Source of the DNA: Combretum micranthum
Lineage: Eukaryota > Streptophyta > Magnoliopsida > Myrtales > Combretaceae
Assembly (NCBI GenBank): GCA_024138025.1
Contig: JAMXBD010002775.1
Location: 100,419-164,418 of the forward strand
DNA: 64,000 bases
Direction of reading: 5' to 3'
The notes under the pieces are model-generated. The model did not search any database. It saw only the letters and a list, made by a program, of their open reading frames with translations, and had not been told where the DNA came from. The translations under genes and the position numbers were made by a program. Numbering within the stretch: the stretch's first letter is position 1; every line of letters starts with the position of its first letter. This document shows, one piece after another, positions 1-11,125 of this stretch.

Positions 1-922
1 TTTATAGCCACGACCTACTACACTAGACTACAATCGAACCTTAAAAGGCCAAGCCCTGGGGTTGAGTAAAACAATTGACCTAATAGTGAGCTGTACTAGA
101 CTAAATAAAGGAACACTAACTTTTTTTTTTTTATTTGCCATTCAATTCAAGCCAACTATCGTTGTTTGATTCACGATCCTATTCGCATAGAACAAGATCT
201 CACAAAGGAAAAATTAAAATTTAAAAATAAAAAGGTTAGTACCTCCAATAACATATAAGCCTGTCTTATCATTAGGACATACCCTACATTGATCTAATTC
301 ACAAATCTAACTTTTACCATTGTTTTGTCACTCTATAGTCCACTTCACCTTCATGGAGAAACCCTTCCCTTCTCGCTCTAATTGATGGTTGCGCATCCAT
401 TAATGTACTCACATCTTTATGAAATTCCTTTCATTTATTTAGTTTTAATTTATTTCAATTATCATTGTTAGATATGCTTTTCATAACCTATTGCTTATTA
501 GGTTCATTCTTTTTCATGTTACAAGTTGGCCCTTGCATTCACATACGCAATTGAATACCTAAAGAAGCAGTATTCCTTTTGTTTAATCTTGTTGGGGCCA
601 GAAGGTAAATAAAATGGAAAAGTGATATGCATAAAAGCAAACTCATAAAAAAGAAGAGTAAATTGTTAAAGGAACACACTTTTAATTGACACGAATGTTT
701 TCTTATTGATGGCATGTGCTAGTGTGTGAGATTTTAAACTAACTAGCAGTGATAGTTCAACTTCGTGTCGAACCGATATATTTTTGGTTTAAAAAAAATT
801 TAAACCAAACTATATAATTAGGTGCATTTAGAAAAAAAAATGAATTATAATATTTTATAATTGTATATTGTAATGTTAATACATGTGATTGAATAGTAGT
901 CTTTGTTACAATGCGATGACTT
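1..922. other. AT-rich spacer, no gene seen
   Basis: Both strands show only short, low-complexity open frames with no recognisable protein motif. Poly-T and poly-A runs are common (for example near 120-132). I see no RNA gene and no complete mobile element here. Confidence 0.6.
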
Positions 923-1683
923 GGCATATATAGGAATGCAACCGGGACGGGTTTGGGACGGGTATACTAAAACCTGAATCCAAACCCAATACCTAATAGG
1001 ATTCCCAAAACTAATCCCAAACCCTATAGGGTTTTTGTCCATGAACCCAAATCCCGCTAGACAAACCCTATAGGGTACCCAAACCCGAACTCGAAACCTA
1101 ATATAAAATGAAAAATAATTACGCAATAGAATATTTAAAAAAGTCATTATAAATGTTTTTTTTCATCTATTTTTATTTCTGATCTGTTCCCACTTTATAG
1201 GCTACGAAAAAATATCTTATCATTAGTCATACAATCCTCTTTATAAAATCTCAATCATTTTCAAGAGAAAAAAATTATTGAATGAAATAGTGTGGCAACG
1301 GGAGTGAGAGGCTTGAATTTGAGGAGAGTGAGCCAAGACCAAGACTAAAAGTGGAGACCATAGAGTATTAATCTACTGTCCTAGAGTTTTTTACTCGTTC
1401 TAAATGATTTAATAAAAAAGAAAAAAAGCAAGTTTACAATTAATGGAACACAGCTTGTTAAATTTAGAGATTGAGGATAAACATAATATATATATTTATA
1501 TATTTAAATGGGTTCGAGTTTTCCAATGGGTTTTATATTTGTCCCAAAACCCATCCAAAATCCCTATAGGGTTTTATTATTTATCTCAAAACCCATTCCA
1601 AACCCTATAGGGTATTTATCGGGTTGGGCTGGGCGGGTCGGGTACCTTATAAAAACCCGTCCGCTTACATCTCTAGGCATATA
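923..1683. mobile_element. Non-autonomous hAT-like element with 8-bp target duplication
   Basis: The element proper is 931-1675 (745 bp). It is flanked by identical 8-bp copies of GGCATATA at 923-930 and 1676-1683. The ends form imperfect terminal inverted repeats: TAGGAATGCAACCGGGACGG at the left and, read from the other strand, TAGAGATGTAAGCGGACGGG at the right. The interior carries many short GGGTTTGG/GACGGG and CCCTATAGGG motifs at both ends. An 8-bp duplication and TAG-type ends are hallmarks of the hAT superfamily. There is no transposase, so it would depend on an element elsewhere. The open frame on the minus strand is a by-product of the subterminal repeats. Confidence 0.85.
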
Positions 1684-1827
1684 GGAAATCGGTCATGCAT
1701 GAATGATAATAATTAATGTACTTTGATAGGAGTGGATTATTAATTGCAATCAATCAAATTAAATTTTAACCTTATGTAAGATCTACAATTAATCTTGGGC
1801 AAGCGTACCTATCAATTATAGCATAGA

Positions 1828-3378
1828 TTAGCATAGGGGTCGTTCTACCAGAACCTATAACTACTAGTACTTGCCCTAAGTCTACTATTCAGCTAGTTTG
1901 AATCGAATAATAGTAAGAGTAATTGATAGCTACTTAATTAATTAACCCTAGAAGAAAGAAATTCATGCCTTCAATTACATATATATATATATATATATAC
2001 AACACATATCAATGACAAAATAATATCCCTAATCTCAATTCACCACTAACCTTAACTTCAATTTCTTATAAGACATTCTTTAATGGATTGTTAAGTTCTT
2101 GAACTATGTAGGAATCCCTAATTTCATCAATATCCCTTTTGAGATAATTGAATTCTAATCCTAAATGTCTAATGTGAATGTCTTTCGTCATTAAATGCAT
2201 ACAAAATTGCATTAAAGAATAAATCTTTATGCAGAAAATTCATGTGATCTATGTGTAGAACCACATTCAAATTTATCTATTCATGCTAGATCTATCTCAT
2301 CAATCAATCCATCGATTAAATGAATAAGAATCATATAATGATCTAATACTGCACACATATTAAATTAATAACAATTATAACACATGAATAGATTCAATAA
2401 ACATAAACTTCCATTAAAAAAAAATTCAATCTCTACACTATGGTTAGGATTCCTCAAGACCTAGGGTATAATGATCTATTTTTCAATATGAAGATGATTA
2501 TAATGACAAAACAAGGAAAAATAGATAGAAGACATGATTACAACCCTTAAGAATAATGTCTTATGATCTTATATAAGCTCTAGCAATATATATATCTATA
2601 ATATATATATATATATTAGCATAGGGGTTGTTCTACCAGAACCTATAACTACTAGTACTTGCCCTAAGTCTACTATTCAGCTAGTTTAAATCGAATAATA
2701 GTAAGAGTAATTGATAGCTACTTAATTAATTAACCCTAGAAGAAGAAATTCATGCCTTCAATTACACACACACACACACACATATATATATACACACATA
2801 TCAATGACAAAATAATATCCCTAATCTCAATTCACCACTAACCTTAACTTCAATTTCTTATAAGACATTCTTTAATGGATTGTTAAGTTCTTGAACTATG
2901 TAGGAATCCCTAATTTCATCAATCTCCCTTTTGAGATAATTGAATTCTAATCCTAAATGTCTAATGTGAATGTCTTTCGTCATTAAATGCATACAAAATT
3001 GTATTAAAGAATAAATCTTTATGCAGAAAATTCATGTGATCTATGTGTAGAACCACATTCAAATTTATCTATTCATGCTAGATCTATCTCATCAATCAAT
3101 CCATCGATTAAATGAATAAGAATCATATAATGATCTAATACTGCACACATATTAAATTAATAACAATTATAACACATGAATAGATTCAATAAACATAAAC
3201 TTCCACTAAAAAAAATATTCAATCTCTACACTATGGTTAGGATTCCTCAAGACCTAGGGTATAATGATCTATTTTTCCATATGAAGATGATTACAATGGC
3301 AAAACAAGGAAAAATAGATAGAAGACATGATTACAACCCTTAAGAATAATGTCTTATGATCTTATATAAGCTCTAGCA
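1828..3378. repeat. ~760-bp direct tandem duplication
   Basis: Copy 1 is about 1828-2590 and copy 2 about 2616-3378, a spacing of 788 bp. The copies are nearly identical over their whole length except at microsatellites: an (AT)n tract near 1979-1999 in copy 1 corresponds to a mixed (CA)n/(TA)n tract near 2764-2792 in copy 2. They are separated only by an AT dinucleotide tract (about 2588-2615). No coding potential is visible. Unequal crossing-over or replication slippage at the AT tract would explain it. Reading it as two LTRs is less likely because nothing lies between the copies. Confidence 0.9.
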
Positions 3379-5939
3379 AATCTCCACTCAAAAGTATCTA
3401 TGTTTCTCTCTAGGGTTCATAAAATAGATCAAGTGTTTGTCAAAGACAAGTTAAGACTGCCATTTATAGGAAAATGCCAACTATCTTTTGCACAACCATG
3501 CTATAGGCCGTGTTTAAGGTTGTGTGGGATATAAAATGGTGAAATAGTGAACTTTTAAGGTCTACATGTCCTTGAACATGGCCGTATAAGGTGCCCGTGT
3601 ACTCTTAAAATTGCTTTTGATTACTTTCCAGTTTCTATGTAAGCATGCTACACGGCTTGTGTAGGTGCAACTTTATTGTGTACTTTGAAAATACTTGTTG
3701 GTCACTTTTTGCCCTTTACGTTAGTGTTCTGCATAGCTTGTGTAGAATTGGTCATGCATGTTGTAAATCTTCCACTTGCCTATTTCTTCATTAAAATCTT
3801 GCTTAACCCATCCAAAAATCTTCATTAAGCTCAATATCTTCCTTGAGTCTTCAGATTGACATTTTAATCCAAATAAATATCTTTTTTTTTTCATATTCAC
3901 ATGAAATCTATATAATATAATATCAAAGCAACGTGAATAATAAGGATATTTTGACACTTATCATACTTCATAGCATATCCATAGGATGTTTGTAGTATAC
4001 ATTTTATTAGTATAGATGGCTTGAGTGATTACATGGAAGTTTTTGCCTAAGCTAATCTTAATGAGCTTAACTCTTGTCGATGGACAAATTTGGCTAAGGG
4101 CTCTCAAGTCTAGCCTAATCCATTTAAAAAATTTCTGAGTTAGATTCCTGTGGGTTAACGACCATAATAAATCTAGAATATAATGTTGAGATCGAGCATA
4201 CCTATTGGTTCCTTAAGTGTGCTTGGACCCCCCTCCTCCTTCGACTTGGTTAGAATTGGGCTTATCAACCTTATTCTCATAAACCTTGAAACATGGCTTA
4301 ATGTTTCGACATCCATTTCTCTCTCTATCAACTAAGAAGAAGGTCTCTATTAACTTTGACTCTCTCATTATTGCAATCACTACTAACTGTTTGTCTCACA
4401 TGTGACATTACTACAAAATTGTGGGGTGGCAACCTTTTGGTACAAAATCAACTCACTCTATTAAGCATACGAATGAATGAAGTACTCATCTTCCATTAAT
4501 GAAGATTTGATGGCAAAAAAAAAAAAAAGAAACAAATAATGATTGTTGAAATTTTTTCTAGCAGCAAGAAATCAAGAATAAAAATGTTGAAAAGGATATG
4601 GGTTAGAATAGAAAAGCGGTTCATAAAGTTTTCAATGATGATTCGGCAATTTAGAGAATTAAGATTGACGTAACTTCGCTAGTCGTCATACTTACTTATA
4701 ACAAATCCAATGGCTATGAACTCTTGACATAATGCGACAAATGATGGGGGAGCATGAGTGTGATGTTTGCATATTCAATTTTTTCTTGGTATGTGATGTT
4801 GCATAAACTTTCACGTTGCAATTTGAAAAAAGTAAGCTTCCTTTGCATGATAACTCCTACAAAGGAGCAGCACTCTTTTAAGATGATCAAAGTGATGAGG
4901 GAATCACGAAGAACCGATATAACTCAATCAAAATTACTCGATAATCACCTTTAATGGTCTTGATTTCGCAATTGACTCTTTGCTCGACACAATTTGTATC
5001 CAACTTAGCAATTTTCCTATTTACCTTCTTGATGGCCTTTAAGAAGCTTCACTTGGGGAAGGTAAAAATAAACATTGGCCAAATACGAGTGACCATTCAT
5101 CGCCTACAAGGGTCAGGTTACCTATGATAAGATAAAGATCCATCTTAGACAATCCACTCCACAGGCTCAATTACCTTGAATAACTCAACACTAAGCTAGG
5201 TAAATCCTCCTTTATACTTACTATATCTGATGACTTCTAGCTAAAAAAGGTAAGAAGAGATAACTGTTAGTGGGTAAAAGCCAAGGGCTCCTTATGGCCA
5301 GCTCGACTTGTTTAGAATAAAGGTTTACCTAGAAACTTGCGGGTCAACCTTTGTACCAAACTCATAGTGCAACCTTTAGTAGACCTTAGAATTCCCTAGA
5401 TTTGTTTGGTCTACTTGGACATAGTTATTTTACTTGAAGTCTTCTTCATTTTGCTTGATTAGAATTGAACTTATCAACCTTATTCTTTCCCATTATCTTT
5501 GCGATTGTTGGATCTATCCTACCATCTCAACATCTTTTTAGTTGGTTCATGCACCCAAAAAGAGAGGCTACAAGCCATCTGCACATGCTTAGCTCATTAA
5601 GATAACCCTCGAATGACAATGCTTTGTCTCATTTGTTGATTACTAAGGTAAATTGTCAAATATCTTGAAGTCTTATCGTCTGTAAATAGTTAACTACATA
5701 TCTTCATTTGACATACATTTGAAATTAAAAGAAGAACAACCTATGGCTCAAATTGCAAGCTTAAGGCCCATCTTACTTATAAGTTATTTACGCATTTGAG
5801 GTTTTGAGATTAAATGTTTCCTCTTTTTTTTTGTTATATTTTAGGTCATTTCTTCATGTGTCATATCTACATTATCACCTCCTTAAAGCAATTTAATTAA
5901 ATGTGTGTCAAGGTCCAAGTGTTGAGTGCCAAGCAGGGT
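3379..5939. other. Spacer with no supportable gene
   Basis: Continues past the tandem duplication as AT-rich sequence. Open frames on both strands are at most about 80 codons and have no recognisable motif. The higher-complexity stretch around 4,000-5,700 may be decayed repeat DNA, but I cannot assign a family. Confidence 0.5.
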
Positions 5940-6300
5940 GTTCAATTTGGAGGAAATATATGATTACTGACCTACAAAATAAAATAATAAAATTAATTAT
6001 CAAAATACCGATGCAATATTGCATCTTCAAAATGCGATCCATGCATCGACACATGAATTGTATCTTATAGACACGATTTATGTACATATATGAACCATCT
6101 CTATAATATGTGATTCATGTACAAATATTAGGGAATCGTATTGGCTGAATTGCATATTCAAAGGACGATGCTTTTGTGAAAATCTAAGTTGCATATTTAA
6201 AAGGCGATTTAGCGTTGGTATTTTTGTAATTAATTTGATCTTGTTTGTATTTAGATATTTTTTTTTTAAATAGGTAGACACATACTTCACCCATGCAACT
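5940..6300. repeat. Dispersed repeat, related to 51.6-52.1 kb
   Basis: This stretch shares a run of similar motifs with 51,640-52,090: an opening like AAATTAATTATCAAA, several short blocks ending in GCGATT or CGATTCAT, and a closing block with TTTGTATTT followed by a T run and a tract resembling GATAGATACAT. The order of blocks is the same. It looks like a decayed member of a dispersed family. The family is not identifiable from the sequence. Confidence 0.5.
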
Positions 6301-6731
6301 TAGGTATATTATGTTACGAGTGACATTAGTAGAATGGTTTAGTTAGTTGAATACTCTCACTTAGCCTTCAACATTCGAAATGTAACACTATGCACATGTG
6401 GCACATAATTAAGTCTCTATGTCTAAGCCGAACAACCTAAAGATGCTTATAATTGATCGGAATGCAACAGCAATAGGACATGGGCTGTATATTTTCATAT
6501 TTTACGCAGCCACCTATTGCTTGAACTGTGAGAGGCCACAAATTAGTATTCGGCCTTACTTTTTCTGTTGGCCATAGGATTTGGCCTTACTTGACAAAAG
6601 AGAAAATATGATTGGAAAGAAGGAAGAAATCATCCCGGAAAATCATTTGATTCATATCATGTGGACCGTTTAGATGTACTTCACTTCCCATCTTGGACCG
6701 GGTCTCTCCTGGCTGGGCCGACTGCCGAGCC

Positions 6732-6739
6732 CATCCGCG
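6732..6739 (+). promoter_or_regulatory. Histone octamer-like motif
   Basis: CATCCGCG differs by one base from GATCCGCG, the reverse complement of the CGCGGATC octamer found in plant histone promoters. It lies about 300 bp upstream of the H2A.X start codon, a normal place for such a site. The match is short and not proof of function. Confidence 0.45.
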
Positions 6740-6811
6740 AGAGCTTAAACAAAGACATGAATACATACAAAACGACGACGTTCTAAATACTGAGGAAAGC
6801 CCAAAATTACG

Positions 6812-6819
6812 TTTCCCGC
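6812..6819 (+). promoter_or_regulatory. E2F site TTTCCCGC
   Basis: TTTCCCGC matches the E2F consensus TTTSSCGC exactly. It is part of a near-palindrome (TTTCCCGCGGAAA), so a second, weaker E2F-like half faces it on the other strand. It lies about 95 bp upstream of the TATA box of the H2A.X gene. E2F control of histone and DNA-damage genes at the G1/S transition is well established in plants. Confidence 0.75.
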
Positions 6820-6882
6820 GGAAAGGTCATTGTGAAACACCAAAATATCGCCACGCTGGCAATCCGCACCTCGCACCTATGA

Positions 6883-6915
6883 CCAATCAAAGCTCGTCCT
6901 CAATATCTATATAAA
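6883..6915 (+). promoter_or_regulatory. Core promoter of H2A.X: CCAAT box and TATA box
   Basis: A CCAAT box at 6883-6887 is followed by TATATAAA at 6908-6915. The TATA box lies 116 bp upstream of the ATG at 7031, leaving room for a 5' leader of roughly 85-90 bases. Spacing and motif order are typical for plant histone promoters. Confidence 0.75.
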
Positions 6916-6957
6916 CCAAACTCGCTTGCCTTCTTTGACAGAGCATTCGAAATCCTC

Positions 6958-6966
6958 AAACCCTAA
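6958..6966 (+). promoter_or_regulatory. Telo box AAACCCTAA
   Basis: An exact AAACCCTAA telo box lies in the predicted leader of H2A.X. Telo boxes are frequent near the transcription start of plant genes expressed in dividing cells (histones, ribosomal proteins). It supports a functional, cycle-linked promoter. Confidence 0.55.
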
Positions 6967-7030
6967 CTGCAACCTTAATCCCTATTCGAGTTTAATTTTC
7001 TTTTGTTAGGGTTTCTTTAAGTTCAGAAAG

Positions 7031-7620
7031 ATGAGTTCCAAAGAAGGTGGCAAAGGAGGAAGAGGAAAGCCAAAGGCATCAAAGTCGGTGTCGCGGTCAC
7101 AGAAGGCAGGCCTTCAGTTTCCAGTCGGGAGGATCGCTCGCTTCTTGAAAGCTGGGAAATATGCCGAGCGTGTTGGCGCCGGAGCTCCTGTATATCTCTC
7201 CGCCGTCCTCGAGTATCTCGCCGCTGAGGTTCGTTTTGTGTCATGTTACAGATTTGATTTCTAGTGGATCAAACACCCTAGGTTTGGTGTTCTAGGGTTT
7301 TTAATCGGAATATCGTCTTCAATTTCAATTTTTTGTATGACCTGAAATTTAATCGATAAATCGATGAATGATTCCTTTGTTTACGATATTGTGACAATAG
7401 GTCCTGGAATTAGCGGGAAATGCTGCGAGGGATAACAAAAAGAATAGATTGTTCCGAACACATACAGCTTGCTGTTCGGAACGACGAGGAATTGAGCAAG
7501 CTTTTAGGTTCGGTCACCATTGCGAATGGTGGTGTTTTACCGAATATTCACCAAACGTTGTTGCCTAAGAAGATTGGCAAAGGAAAGGGTGAAATTGGGT
7601 CTGCTTCTCAGGAGTTTTAG
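7031..7620 (+). CDS. Histone H2A.X, two exons, frameshifted in exon 2
   Basis: Core histone H2A variant that pairs with H2B in the nucleosome. Its C-terminal SQEF motif is the ATM/ATR phosphorylation target marking double-strand breaks. Exon 1 (7031-7228, 66 codons) has the basic N-terminal tail, [19 protein letters not shown] and [14 protein letters not shown] phase-0 intron (7229-7400, GT...AG) precedes exon 2, which opens with [16 protein letters not shown]. Compared with the invariant plant sequence, one base is missing near 7448 and another near 7455, a net shift of -2. Read literally, translation leaves the H2A frame and stops at TAA 7566-7568 after 121 codons. The correct frame resumes at [17 protein letters not shown] and ends SQEF with a stop at 7618-7620. 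Splice sites and promoter look intact, so the losses may be recent mutations or assembly errors. Assignment to H2A.X is very secure; functional status is not. Confidence 0.92.
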
Positions 7621-8649
7621 GAATGTTTTTATTTGTTTGTTTAATTTTTGTAATTTTCGGGGGTTTAGGTGGTTTTTTAAGGTTAGGGTTAGATGATGCA
7701 AATGGGTTGTAATATATATCTTGATGAAATTTGATATATTATGTTTATTTTGATGGAAGGTTTTGAAATTAAAGTCAAGTTTCTCTTTTGGACGCTTGGT
7801 GTATTAAAATTTTTTGGTTTCCTTTAAATTGTGTATTTAGAATTCTGAATTAGTAAAGTATGTTATATTATAGTAATTGTTTTGCGCACTCTAAAATTAA
7901 GAAATGTTGTTGTAAGAAATAAGACTGAAACTGACACCAGGAATTATGTTTTCCTTGAATAATTTGTATGGGTAAAATTCATAGTTATGATTATATTTTA
8001 AAAAATTATTAAAATATTTAATTATATGAAAAAAATTGTGAAAAATACAACTCTGCAATATAAACAATACATGTAGCATTTAGTAAATTTTATATTTATG
8101 GAAAAAGATAAGTATGATGATTAATAGTTGCATTAAATATGATATCATAATGGTATTTATATATATTTTTGTAATCAATGCATTGATAAATGGGAAGTTA
8201 TCTTTGTTGTTTAGGTCTAATTTTATATTGATCATTTTAAAAGATTTTTTAAATATTTAAGTTGATTGTTTTTAAAATTTAAGAATCAAATCTAGCATTT
8301 TAAAGATTAGCATTCTGTGAATGTTTCATATTATTTATGACATTATTCTTTATGACATTATTCTTTTAAGTTTATTTGGTAATTTGATTAGACGGTTTTT
8401 CATGAATGTAACACTATGCGCGTGTATCTTATCTTTTTTGTGGATGGACATTACTAGCCCTCTTTTAGAGTTTTTCATGATTTTTGACACCTAAACTTGA
8501 TTTTTGCAGTTCCGAATTTTAGCACAGGTGTTGATGAATTTGATATTCTTATATCTTATCTTAGTATTAATTAACTATTTATGCTGTATTTTATTGTTTG
8601 ACTGTTATATTTGATGATACTTTATTAGAAGTTTTAATTAACTATTTAT
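7621..8649. other. 3' flank of H2A.X and AT-rich spacer
   Basis: The first ~150 bases are T-rich with AATATATATC/GATATATTATG blocks that could act as plant polyadenylation signals for H2A.X. The rest is AT-rich with no coding signal. Confidence 0.5.
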
Positions 8650-9078
8650 GCTGTATTTGGTTAGGATTTTGAAATTGGAAATGAGGAGAAATCAAAGGAA
8701 AGAAATGAAGAGAAACGAAAATCAAGAGAAATAAAAATAAGTAGAATGTTTATTTTATGTTTGGTAAATAATAAAAGAAATGAAAGAAAAAGAAGAGAAA
8801 AAGAATTAGTGATTGATAAAATTATTTTTATAAAATATTAGTTAAAGAAGATAAATAATGGTGTTTAAGTCATTTTGCTCATTTTCTCTTGATTTCTCTT
8901 GATTTCATGCCATTTTTTAAGGGAAATATACTCATCTTATTTTTCTCTTGATTTCTCTTCAAACCACTTCATATTTTACTTATTAAACATATCTAAACAC
9001 ACACTTTTTTTTTAATTTTTTTTTATTTCTCTTCATATCTTTCCCTTTCCTATTGTTTTCTATTTTTCAAGCACAGCG
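8650..9078. mobile_element. Foldback MITE-like element with purine-rich and pyrimidine-rich arms
   Basis: The left arm (about 8650-8815) is rich in GAAATCAAAGGAAAGAAATG-type purine sequence. The right arm (about 8880-9078) is its approximate complement, rich in TTTCTCTTGATTTCTCTT. The ends pair loosely (GCTGTATTTGG at the left, GCTGTGCTTGA read from the other strand at the right). It resembles the purine/pyrimidine foldback elements common in plant genomes. I found no convincing target duplication, so family and exact ends are uncertain. Confidence 0.55.
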
Positions 9079-10061
9079 TTAAAGTTTGAGAACTCTTGAC
9101 TTCATCAATTTTTATAATTTAGCATTTGATGTATATTCTATTGTTTTTTCATTAATAATCAAACTTTTTAAAAGTAAATTGATAATTATAAGAATAAATG
9201 AAATTTATATATTAAATGTGTTATTTTTCTGTAATTTTTATTATATCATAAATTTATAAATAATATAAGTAAATGTTAGAAAACCTGATTTGCAAAAGCT
9301 AGCAGTAAGTTGAAACGATTTCTTACTTAAGGGAAAACAAAGAAGGCAGAAAGAGAGGGCACAAAAGCGATCGCAGGTTTGCTCAACTCAAATTTCTACT
9401 TACAGCGATTGGATGAACTGCCGGGGCTGATAAAATGTAAGCTTCTAAACTTCAAGTAGTACTTTTCTTCTAATCATAATAATTTTTAGGTTTGAACAAC
9501 ACTTTGGCTTTGATTTGAGTTTGATTAGGTTTGCAAGCTTATAAAGCAAAAATGCTTTAAAGTTAAAGAGTTTAGCCAGATAAAATTTTCTGCCAGCTCA
9601 AGCCTAAGTTTGTCTCTGCCGTAGTCTGTTCAAAATCGAGTAAATACATAGCCGAAGTTGCACATTTTCTGAGCTGGTTTGTTCATTTACATTCCTGTAC
9701 ATCTTTTATGCCTGTTCTATCGAGTAGGAGATCATCATGGGCACTATATCATATTTGCTGCTTCCTCCTTCAATCATATCGGGTAATTTGACTGGTATAT
9801 GGAGATCATTTATGACCTGTGTTTGCGTAATCTCTCACATTAATCCCGAAGAATGCTATGCTCACCAAGGATATCAATTTAATTTTAATTGATTTTGGTC
9901 TATTTGCGAAAGATTTACCTTGTAAGTTGAAAAAAAAGAAAAAAGATGTAACTTGCTTTAAAATAAGTTGAATGGGGCTAATATTGAAATATTATGGGCA
10001 GATTTGTTCCCCAATTTTTGAAACGACAAGAATTACAAAACCTACTATTTAAAGATTCAGT
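9079..10061. other. Spacer downstream of the CNL gene, no gene seen
   Basis: Moderately complex sequence between the foldback element and the 3' end of the CNL gene. No open frame of note. It may include the CNL 3' untranslated region near 9,950-10,061, but no clear polyadenylation site can be fixed. Confidence 0.4.
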
Positions 10062-10901
10062 TTAAGAGATACAATGTAAAAGATGGAGCAAATCCCATAA
10101 CCATTGACTACTCAAGACTAAATCCAAAAGGAGAAGATAATAAGACAAATAAAGACGACAAGAAGCTGAAGACCTTCGGAAGGCCAAGCACGAGCCTGTA
10201 AAGCAGTATGTCTGCTGCTGGATTCGGGTAGTGCACATTTTATCAATTCCCTTGGCTTTAGGGCACCTTTCCATTTGGATTCGGGTATACTTTAGAGATG
10301 GGCAATGGATGTTAGGGTAATCGGCATGGAAGCTTTCTAAGCTTGGCAGAGAGAAGAGAAAAAGATATTCCAAGTGAGGAAATGTCTCTGTTTTATTTGT
10401 TAGCCTTTCATGATCGTTGCTGCTGATAATGTACTTTACATCTGTGCAATACGTGATTTCTATTATTTTAAGCAACGGAAGGCTCAAAGCTATCTGCAAT
10501 GTAGAGATGCTCTTCGAGCTGTTGCAACCCTGAACTTTAAGATATTGCAATTTTTGCAAGTTGGACATGCCTCGGAAATGATGTGGCTTCCATACGTGTT
10601 TTAGTTCAGGGAGGTCAGTCAGATGAATCTCGTATAGCCCAGGGAGAAGCATCCCATTCTTTTGGCTGTCATCCGTAGCATCAAACACCACTTCCATTCT
10701 ATCACAGTTACTCACCTTTAGCCCTTGTAACCGTGCCAGCAAATGTATCAATTTGGATGGAACAGCCTGCAAAAGAGGGGTACAACTGGAGATCTCCAAT
10801 TTTCTCATGCTGCAGGTGGTCATGATTGGAAGATTTTCCCATTTCTCTGTGCACTGTGGAAAATCATTAAGTTTTACGTTCTCCATGCCTGGAAAAGCAT
10901 C
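10062..10901 (-). pseudogene. CNL: terminal LRR exon
   Basis: Starts after ACCATGCAG with DAFPGMENVKLNDFPQC, phase 0. A single open frame runs to a stop at 10062. LRR lines: SMRKLEISSCTPLLQAVP, LQGLKVSNCDRMEVVFD, LPGLYEIHLTDLPELKHVW, LPLLKIIEITYCTDVKYII, FPHLEYLFLFSLPSLESF and CPSLKYTRIQMERCPKAKG. The last ~60 codons are not LRR-like and rich in Leu, Ser and Tyr, so the true stop may have been lost by a frame change. This is the best-preserved exon of the gene. Confidence 0.78.
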
Positions 10902-11125
10902 CTGCATGGTATACAGAAAATTAGTTATCATGTACTGCTGGCTTCTTCGTGTTATGTGACAATTGATGTGCTCAAAGGATATCAGGGGATAAGGCTTGAG
11001 GAGAGATGGCAGAATGAATGGTAGAATTAAGTAACTGATTGGTTAAAAATGATGTTCATTGATTCTGAACTACCAAAGGAGAAAAATTAAAAATACAAGG
11101 TCTATGAGGTCTGAGTGATGCATAC

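Noticed and set aside
845..1147. 100-codon minus-strand frame rich in Arg, Gly and Tyr
   Set aside because: It lies within the hAT-like element and is produced by the subterminal GGGTTTGG repeats; no domain.
1828..3378. The two direct repeats as a pair of LTRs
   Set aside because: Only an AT microsatellite lies between them; there is no primer-binding site, polypurine tract or internal coding sequence.
6693..6914. 73-codon plus-strand frame upstream of H2A.X
   Set aside because: It overlaps the E2F, CCAAT and TATA motifs of the promoter and has no recognisable motif.
7023..7244. 73-codon minus-strand frame opposite H2A.X exon 1
   Set aside because: Shadow of the histone coding strand.
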